Source of the DNA: Neckera pumila
Lineage: Eukaryota; Streptophyta; Bryopsida; Hypnales; Neckeraceae
Assembly (NCBI GenBank): GCA_963969595.1
Contig: OZ018413.1
Span: 808,501 to 872,500 of the forward strand
Direction of reading: 5' to 3'
DNA length: 64,000 nucleotides
Part shown: positions 57,056-64,000 of the stretch, one piece after another
Layout of the letters: each line of letters opens with the position of its first letter
How positions within the stretch are numbered: the stretch's first letter is position 1
Program-made: the position numbers and the translations under genes
Notes under the pieces: generated by a model
Seen by the model: the letters and a program-made list of their open reading frames with translations, nothing else
What the model was told of the DNA's origin: nothing
The model's database searches: none

Positions 57056-59884
57056 GGAACTTGTGGAGCTTTGGCATAGGAGGCTTGGGCACTTGAATGT
57101 GAAGAGCATGAAGAGCCTCCAACACATTGTGAAGGGGCTGACCCTCTCTTCTTGCAAGCATGATTGGAGTTCTAGGGGGTGCAAGGGGTGCATTGAGGCA
57201 AACAAGCAAGGCAGCCCTTCCCCAAGGATGGAGCAACTCGGGCCACCAAGCCATTGGAGCTTGTGCATTCGGATGTGTGCGGGCCGATGAAGACCACAAC
57301 CATAGGAGGAGCAAGGTACTTTTTGACCTTCATTGATGATTTCTCTCCCAAGATTTGGGTGTATATGCTGAAGTGCAAGAGTGAGGTGTTTGGGCGTTTT
57401 GAGACTTGGAAGGCCCTTGTGGAGGCCCAATCCGAGTGCAAGGTGAAGGTGCTGCGATCGGATAATGGAGGGGAGTATGTGTCCAAGGCCTTTGAGGAGT
57501 ACTTGAAGGCCCATGGCATTGAGCACCATACATCGGCCCCTTACACTCCTCAACAAACCGGTGTGGCGGAGCGTGCTAATCGAACCATTGTGGAGATGGC
57601 AAGGTCCATGATTCATGCCCATGGTCTCAAGTTTGAGCTTTGGGGGGAGGCGGTGTCAAATGCAGTTTATACAAGGAATCGGTGCCCCACACAAGCCTCG
57701 ACAAGCAAGACACCCCAAGAAGCTTGGAGTGGGACTAGGCCCAATGTGTCTCACATGCGCATCTTCGGGTGCATTGCCTATGCATTGGTCCCAAGTGCCA
57801 AGAGGACCAAGTTGGATGCCAAGGGGCATCAAGTGTCTTTTCCTTGGTTATTGTGAGGGAACCAAGGCGTATAGGCTGATGTGTGTGGAGAGCAAGGCCA
57901 TCATCAAGAGTCGAGATGTGACCTTCTTGGAGGATGGAAGAGCTGATTCCAAGCTCTTGGAGATGAGCCCAAGTGGGAGAAGTGGAGGACCAGCCCAAAA
58001 GGTGGACACAACTCCAAGAGTGCACATGGAAGATGAAGGAGATGAGGATGAAGAGCAAGAAACGGAAGATGAAGACTTTGTGGAGCCCAAGAAGAAGGTG
58101 GCCACACCCCAAGTGAAGAGATCAGCGGCCCCTTCTCCAAGCACATCACTAAGGGAGCGAGAGCATGATGAGCCCTTGGAAGAGCAAGATGAGTCCACGG
58201 AGGGACCCCGTTATCCCACAAGGACCCGCAAGCCGCTTGGAGATTGGTGGATGAATCACATTCTTCCTCCACAACAAGAAGAACAAGCCAATGTGGCTTT
58301 CCTTGGAGATCCATCCACACTTGGAGAGGTGTTGCGTTGCGAAGATGCAAGCAAGTGGGAGTTGGCCATGGAAGAGGAGTACAAGGCCCTCATTGCCAAA
58401 GGGTCATGGGAGCTTGCACCCCTTCCTCTCAAGAGATCAAGTGTGGGTTGTAAGTGGGTGTTCTCCACCAAAAGGGATGCTTTGGGTCACATTGTGAGGT
58501 ACAAAGCAAGGTTGGTTGCTAGGGGGTTTTCTCAAGTGGAAGGTGTGAACTTCAATGAGACATATGCCCCCGTTGCCAAGTTTAGCACCATTCGGTGCAT
58601 TGTGACCATTGGGGCAGCCATGGACTTGGAGATGCACCAAATGGATGTGAAGACGGCGTTTCTCAATCCCAAGTTGGAGGAGGTCATCTACATGGATCAG
58701 CCCCAAGGCTTTGTGGAGGAAGGCCAAGAGCATCTCAAGTGCAAGTTGAAGAAGGCACTCCCCGGGTTGAAGCAATCGGGGAGAGTATGGTATCGAGATA
58801 TTGATGCCATGTTTGCAAGGAAGGGCTTCCAAAGAGGCCATGCGGATCACTCTTTGTACATCATGCAAAGTTGTGAGCATTTGGTGATTGTGATCTTATA
58901 TGTGGATGATCTCATCATCCTTGCAAGTAGTATGACCAAGATGCTTGAAGTGAAGACTATGCTCAAGATGGAGTACGAGATGACGGATCTTGGAGAGTTG
59001 AGCTATTGCCTTGGAGTGGAGTTCAAGAGGGATAGGGCTGCCCGCACCATCACCATGAGCCAACGCAAGTATCTTGAAGAGATTCTCAAGCGGTTCAACA
59101 TGGAGGAGTGCAAAGCCATAGGTACACCACTTGACACTCATGAGAAGTTGCCCAAGCTCACCGATGAAGAGTTTGAAGAGGTGAGGGCTGAAATGCAAGG
59201 TGTGCCTTACAAGGCAGTGGTGGGTTGTTTGATGTATGCCATGGTAGCCACAAGGCCTGATTTGGCATTTCTGGTGAGTGTTGTGAGTCAACACACGTCC
59301 AAGTATGGCCCCAAGCATTGGGCAGCGGTCAAGAGGGTGATGAGGTACCTTCAAGGCACACTTGGGCTGAAGTTGCAACTTGGAGGTGCCCACCTAACTT
59401 TGCATGGCTTTTGTGATGCGGATTGGGCCGGTGATGAAGGGGATAGGAGATCCACCACCGGCTACGTGTTTATGCTTGGATTGGGTGCCATTACATGGAA
59501 TTCCAAGAGGCAGCCCACCATAGCTCTTTCTACAACGGAGGTAGAGTACATGGCCATGAGCCAATGCACGAAGGAGGCCATTTGGCTAAGGCAACTCTTG
59601 GCTGATGTTGGCCTTGTCCAAGAGGGGAGCACACAAATCATGTGTGACAACCAAGGGGCCATTGCTTTGGCCAAGAATCCCACCCACCACTCTCGGACGA
59701 AGCACATTGATGTGCAACACCATTTCATTCGTGAACGAGTGGAGGATGAGGTGATTGAGCTCAAGTATGTGCCTACCCAAGCTATGGTTGCTGATGTGCT
59801 AACCAAGGCCCTTGGGTAGCCACAACACCACACCTTGATTGCAAAGATGGGCCTTGGAGCCTTTGACCACTCTCAAAGTGGAAG
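57056..59884 (+). pseudogene. pol: copia-A pol of element E: integrase, RT, RNase H
   Basis: Starts at WHRRLGH in the integrase finger. The catalytic core is present (HSDVCGP, SDNGGEY, VAERANR). An extra G near 57825 shifts the frame within the integrase tail, and a one-base loss near 57197 disrupts the CKGC region. The RT and RNase H part is open to 59819: ETYAPVAKF, YVDD near 58903, CDADWAGD, EVEYMA, CDNQGAI. It ends at an AAG-to-TAG change at 59817-59819, about 40 codons short of the stop used in element C. Purine tract CAAAGTGGAAG at 59874-59884. Confidence 0.88.
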
Positions 59885-60139
59885 TGTTGAAGAACATGTA
59901 CATATTAGTGTAGACCATGTACATTCAGCCCTAGGAGTAGCATTAGACACTTAGTTAGTGTTAGAGTTCATTGGGTATTGCTCATAGTCAAAGGCAGCCC
60001 ATAGTGTTTAGTTATCCCACATGGTTTGTGGATAACTATGAAAGGCTTCTAGTATAAGATCAGCCCACTCATGGGTGTTTGTATCTTCCTACCATCTAAG
60101 TAAAGCCTTTCTTCCATTCACTACATTGTAATCTCAATA
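59885..60139 (+). repeat. 3' LTR of element E
   Basis: 255 bp, G at position 76. Its last base adjoins the right TTTTT duplication, after which element F integrase resumes. Confidence 0.92.
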
Positions 60140-60634
60140 TTTTTGACCTTCATTGATGATTTCTCGCGCAAGATTTGGGTGTATATGCTGAAGTGCAAGA
60201 GTGAGGTGTTTGGGCGTTTTGAGACTTGGAAGGCCCTTGTGGAGGCCCAATCCGAGTGCAAGGTGAAGGTGCTGCGATCGGATAATAGAGGGTAGTATGT
60301 GTCCAAGGCCTTTGAGGAGTACTTGAAGGCCCATGGCATTGAGCACCATACATCGGCCCCTTACACTCCTCAACAGAACGGTGTGGCGGAGCGTGCTAAT
60401 CGAACCATTGTGGAGATGGCAAGGTCCATGATTCATGCCTAAGGTCTCAAGTTTGAGCTTTGGGGGGAGGCGGTGTCGAATGCAGTTTATACAAGGAACC
60501 GGTGCCCCACACAAGCCTTGACAAGCAAGACACCCCAAGAAGCTTGGAGTGGGACTAGGCCCAATGTGTCTCACATGCGCATCTTCGGGTGCATTGCCTA
60601 TGCATTGGTTCCAAGTGCCAAGAGGACCAAGTTG
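60140..60634 (+). pseudogene. pol: Element F integrase core, continued
   Basis: Continues F pol after element E. The second catalytic motif is damaged (DNGGEYV reads DNRG, stop, YV) by two G-to-A changes near 60285-60295, and a CAA-to-TAA change follows near 60440. It ends at AKRTKL near 60634, where sequence becomes unrelated AT-rich DNA. Confidence 0.85.
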
Positions 60635-60689
60635 TTCCGGGTCATAAAAGTTCTCGAGGCGGTTTCTTTATAACTTTTTTACTCATGTA

Positions 60690-62700
60690 TGGTTTCATAA
60701 AAAATGACCACCAATTGAATATTGTAATGGACTTCAAGTTTTGATAATATGTACAACTTCTACAACTTTGGTAGTAGGCCTTCCACAAGCGACTTCTTAG
60801 AATCATGGAAATTGTAAACATTGAACTGTATTCCCAAGTAATTCCCATATCAACTAAAAGTTGGATTTTATTAAAAATGAACAATAATTGAATAACCTAA
60901 TGGATTTTGAACCTTTTGAATACTTACAACTTCTACAAATTTTTTGTTAAGACTTTCATGTAAGAAATCCATAATTTCGAATGTCAATGGTCAATAAAGT
61001 GCATGACATGGAAAATGTGTATATATATTTAATGTAAGTAGGGGTAGATTACAAATGGTCACACATCAAATATTTCATGGATTCTAAATCTGTATAAAAT
61101 TTGCAACTCCTACATTTATTTGCTTATGCGTTGCACGTACAATTTATGTGACTATTGTTAATTGTGGTCATTAACGTGCAGGGCCCACTTGATTCCCCCC
61201 CTTTTTTTTCCATGTCACAGTTCCTTACAAATGCATAGAAATTAAACATGTGCATGCATTAAAATAGTTTAAAATACTCAGAAGTCCTATTTTGTCTTCT
61301 TAGGCCTTGCATGTACATATTTAATGACTTATCCATTTTGTGGTCATTAAAATGCAGGACTTAACTTATTCCCATTTATTTTTACTAAAAGGGTTTATTA
61401 GAAATGGGCACAAATATCATATTGTCATGAATTAGGTACCTTGAGATTATTATAAAACTTCTACCTTTTTTTGGATTAAGGCTTCTACCAATTGATTTCC
61501 ATTTCTTTTTTATTTAATCATGTTCGGGTTCATGATAAATTGGCACGTCATTCATATGTCAATTTACAAAATGATATGCTCCACCAAGTTTATAATGCAG
61601 AACAAATTGAATTCCTATTAGGCCATTAATTAGTATTATTTTCCATTTTGTTGAACTTCCTGAAATAATTTCAAAATAGCACAAACTTCGGATTCAACAA
61701 TTTGTAAATAAATTTAATGGAATACTATCATGGAATTATAATCTCCAAAATGTTTACAACTTCTATAACTTTGTAGTTAAGACTTCCACGTCATAATTCT
61801 ATGACTTTGGATATTTGTGGTGATTAAGGTCAACGTAAAATTTCTATGTATATATTGTAATTCACATAAGGATTGATTAGAAATGGGTAGATTGAAACCA
61901 AGGTTGGGATGAATTCCAACTTCTACAATATTTTTTTAAACATCCACGTGGACTTTATTTATGATTCATGGATTTTTGGTTCACTAAAATACAACAATTT
62001 CATGCTTTCATTTGGGTTACGTGCCAATTAAAAAAAAATGGGAGATGAATTCAATGCGGCCATGGATTTGAAACCATGGTTTGGATGAATTCCAACTTCT
62101 TCATTTTTCTTTTGAACATCCACGTGGACTTGTTTCACGATTCATGGATTTTTGGTTCACTAAAATTTAACAATTTCATGCTTTTAATTGGGTTACGTGG
62201 CAAATAAAAAAAAATGGGAGATGAATTCAATGTGCCCATGGATTTGAAGGTAGGGTTTGGATAAATTCCAACTTCTTCATTTTTGGGGGAACATGCACGT
62301 ACACTTCTTTGATGATTCATGGATTTTTGGTTCACTAAAATATGGCAAATGAATAATGAAAAAGACAACTACTAATAGAATGTTTTCATGGATTTGTAAT
62401 GTTTAGATTCGTTACAACTTCTACATTTTGGTTGTAAGAGTTTTCACATCCACAGCCTTTGATTTTAGGTGCACGAGGTCATTACTATACATGATCACAT
62501 TTATTTTGATTGTTTTTGAAACACATACGGGTTCATAAAAAAGTTATTATCATTTCACGTTTTTGATGAATTCGTAAAGTAGATAATATTTGGAACTTCT
62601 ATATTCTTTTGGGAAGCCACTCACACATGAGCTATACGATTTTGGATTATTAGGGTGTTTCATGTACTATAATAATAGTAATAATAATTATTAGTATTTT
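60690..62700. repeat. Degenerate ~175-bp satellite array
   Basis: A recurring block (ACAACTTCTACAACTTT, then GTTAAGACTTCCACGT, then a tail with ATGATTTTGGAT and GGTCATTAA) appears near 60751, 60926, 61107, 61285, 61457, 61761, 61919, 62091, 62267, 62413 and 62591, mostly 145-180 bp apart. Units at 61905-62345 are the most alike, with TCATGGATTTTTGGTTCACT and GGGAGATGAATTCAATG. The rest is strongly diverged. The region has no coding support. The length is in the range of plant centromeric or heterochromatic satellites, but that link is only suggestive. Confidence 0.6.
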
Positions 62701-63153
62701 TTTGTATTTTTCATTCCTATAGAAAATAGGTAATGGACATTGATTTTTTGGTATAAAGTTTAAATAGTGGACTTTATTTTTATTTTAAAATTTTGAGAAT
62801 ATATAACATAAAAAATCTTCATATGCATTATCTACTTACATGATCCAATGATTGAAATTGTTTAAAACAATTTTCTTCATTTTATGAAAGATCATTTGTT
62901 CAAAGGTTCGTAGTAAATTTGAAATATGAATCTATGATGTACAATCAATTTTGAACTTTATTGGCTAAAAAAACTATGGCATGAGTAGAATGTAGACAAC
63001 AAATCTTCATTATTTAAAAGAATTTTTCTTAAAATAATATTATGAAATAAGTAGATGCTATTTACTTATCGAATATCATAAAACAGGCTTGTTGGCCAAA
63101 TAGGTTCATTCATTTGAACAAATAGGAAATCATGGTTCATGAATTTTGAACAG

Positions 63154-63208
63154 TAAACCCTAAACCCTAAACCCTAAACCGCTCTGAACCCTAAACCCTA
63201 AACCCTAT
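63154..63208. repeat. Interstitial plant-type telomere repeats
   Basis: Runs of CCCTAAA (the complement of TTTAGGG): about three and a half heptamers, a short break (GCTCTGAA), then about three more. This is the Arabidopsis-type plant telomere unit. It is too short for a true telomere and is flanked by ordinary sequence, so it is interstitial. Confidence 0.85.
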
Positions 63209-64000
63209 AATATTTTATCCTAGAATCTCTGAACCGCAAATGCAAAATTTCCTCCCCAAAATTGAAATTCTGGGAACATTCCATTCATTAATTATGGAAT
63301 GCTATTTTGTAACGTACATTATGTAATTATTATTAAAAAAACCAAAAACTTACAAATGTATTCACTTTGAATGGAAAAGGAAATTTCCGCAGTGGCAACC
63401 TCGGAAAGGTATTTCAATAAAGCTGCAATTTTCTCCAAATATTGATAGATCCCTACTCTATACTACTAAAATATTCCGTGACCGTCAATGCAAAAGTGGC
63501 AACTTGCTTTTAGTACAGATCTGATCCTAGACTATTCAAAAATAACCACTGATCATACTTATAAAAGTGCGCGAAATGCAAGTTCAAAAGACTGTCTTGC
63601 AATGATACTTTGTTGCTAATGGAGACCTGACATGATAAGGTCTAGAAGTCAACGGACTTTATGAGGGGAATCCTCGAAATACTGCTAACTCAAGAATTTC
63701 CGCTAGGGCACTCCTTTATTGCAACGTCGAACGACGCTTTTGGCTGTACAACTGTGGAGCCCATCACAATCCCTAAGGCATTTGAAAATAGGATGTAGAC
63801 GTTCAAAACCTCAGTCGGTTGGCGCTCTTTTGTTCCCGCCTTTGAGTAAGGTGCGAGTCGTCAATACAGTTCACAACATTCTCTCCCACCTTTCTCTTCC
63901 ACTGTATCGACCTCTGTGCGCGGTGCTGTCATTGTTTGAGAATTAGATTTGTTATATTGAGTACTATTGCGAGTTCCCGGAGTTTCTATCTGTGATTGTG
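63209..64000. other. Unassigned DNA at the right edge
   Basis: Composition becomes less AT-rich after about 63560. A 75-codon plus-strand frame (63719-63946) has no motif. This may be the 5' flank of a gene beyond the window; nothing can be claimed. Confidence 0.35.

Larger units (their letters stand above)
54567..60139 (+). mobile_element. copia-A element E, internally inverted, nested in F
   Basis: LTRs at 54567-54821 and 59885-60139, flanked by the 5-bp duplication TTTTT; uninterrupted copies have a run of six T at the same place, which fits exactly. Between the LTRs the PBS (54822-54835) is followed by a minus-strand block (54836-57055) holding leader, gag and protease in reverse. A plus-strand block (57056-59884) holds integrase, RT and RNase H. 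So the first half of the interior is inverted inside otherwise correct ends. By eye the LTRs differ at four sites. Confidence 0.9.
51637..60634 (+). mobile_element. copia-A element F, 3'-truncated, split by element E
   Basis: Plus strand: LTR 51637-51935, PBS, leader, gag, protease, integrase to 54566. It is then interrupted by element E and resumes at 60140 in the same integrase sequence (FDDF region), running to 60634, where similarity ends abruptly in unrelated DNA. RT, RNase H and the 3' LTR are missing. Gag carries the TGA and TAG stops shared with other copies. Confidence 0.88.

Noticed and set aside
63719..63946. 75-codon frame at the right edge
   Set aside because: No motif and no context; it may be leader of a gene outside the window but cannot be supported.

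Overview
The window is repeat-dense nuclear DNA of a land plant. The evidence is a short run of plant-type telomere heptamers (CCCTAAA) near 63.15 kb, nested Ty1/copia elements, a Ty3/gypsy fragment with a tRNA-Asp-type primer site, a CACTA (En/Spm-like) DNA transposon, a decayed hAT/DUF659 transposase gene and AT-rich intergenic DNA. I see no intact host gene, rRNA, tRNA or CRISPR array. The species cannot be told from the sequence.

One copia family, called copia-A here, dominates. Its LTR is 255-256 bp, TGTTGAAG...CTCAATA. The LTR is followed directly by GGTTATGGGCCCAC, which is complementary to the anticodon arm of initiator tRNA-Met. This implies priming by a half-tRNA rather than by the usual tRNA 3' end. 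A long leader with a variable 30-bp tandem repeat follows, then gag (UBN2-type, CCHC knuckle), protease, integrase, reverse transcriptase and RNase H. Twelve full LTRs are present.

Layout. 1-3758: AT-rich, nothing recognised. 3759-12269: an old related copia (copia-B, minus strand) split by a full copia-A (A1, 5797-11440, minus). 12270-18192: plus-strand LTR, leader, LTR, leader, gag and pol, truncated, then an inverted integrase scrap to 18630. 18800-20750: GGTCGCC-rich array followed by a decayed unclassified gene. About 21014-23016: Ty3/gypsy LTR, PBS and gag. 23320-23900: two diverged copies of a repeat. 24005-24855: a second GGTCGCC array and a second copy of the unclassified gene, interrupted by copia-A element C (24874-35810, minus, 5-bp TSD TCTTT). 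Element C itself contains a rearranged plus-strand copy (N1, 27794-33005) and a solo LTR (33771-34025, TSD AAGAT). 36546-37465 and 42737-43654: two copies of a ~920-bp TTAA-flanked inverted-repeat element. 38370-42407: third GGTCGCC array, TATA box and hAT transposase pseudogene. 43665-43860: fourth array. 44041-46231: scrambled copia-A pieces, the last fused in frame to unidentified coding-like DNA. 46444-51312: CACTA element. 51637-60634: copia-A element F with copia-A element E inserted (54567-60139, TSD TTTTT). E carries a 2.2-kb internal inversion. 60690-62700: degenerate ~175-bp satellite. 63154-63208: interstitial telomere repeats. The rest to 64000 is unassigned.

The coding parts belong to self-copying elements, and nearly all are broken. 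Many nonsense changes are C-to-T type (CAA to TAA, CGA to TGA), as expected of methylated, silenced repeats. The longest open reading frame is 899 codons of copia-A pol in element C. The most unusual signals are the half-tRNA primer site, a 5'-LTR versus 3'-LTR difference shared by all four elements that keep both LTRs, in-frame stops shared between separate insertions, and GGTCGCC arrays placed upstream of two different decayed gene families.
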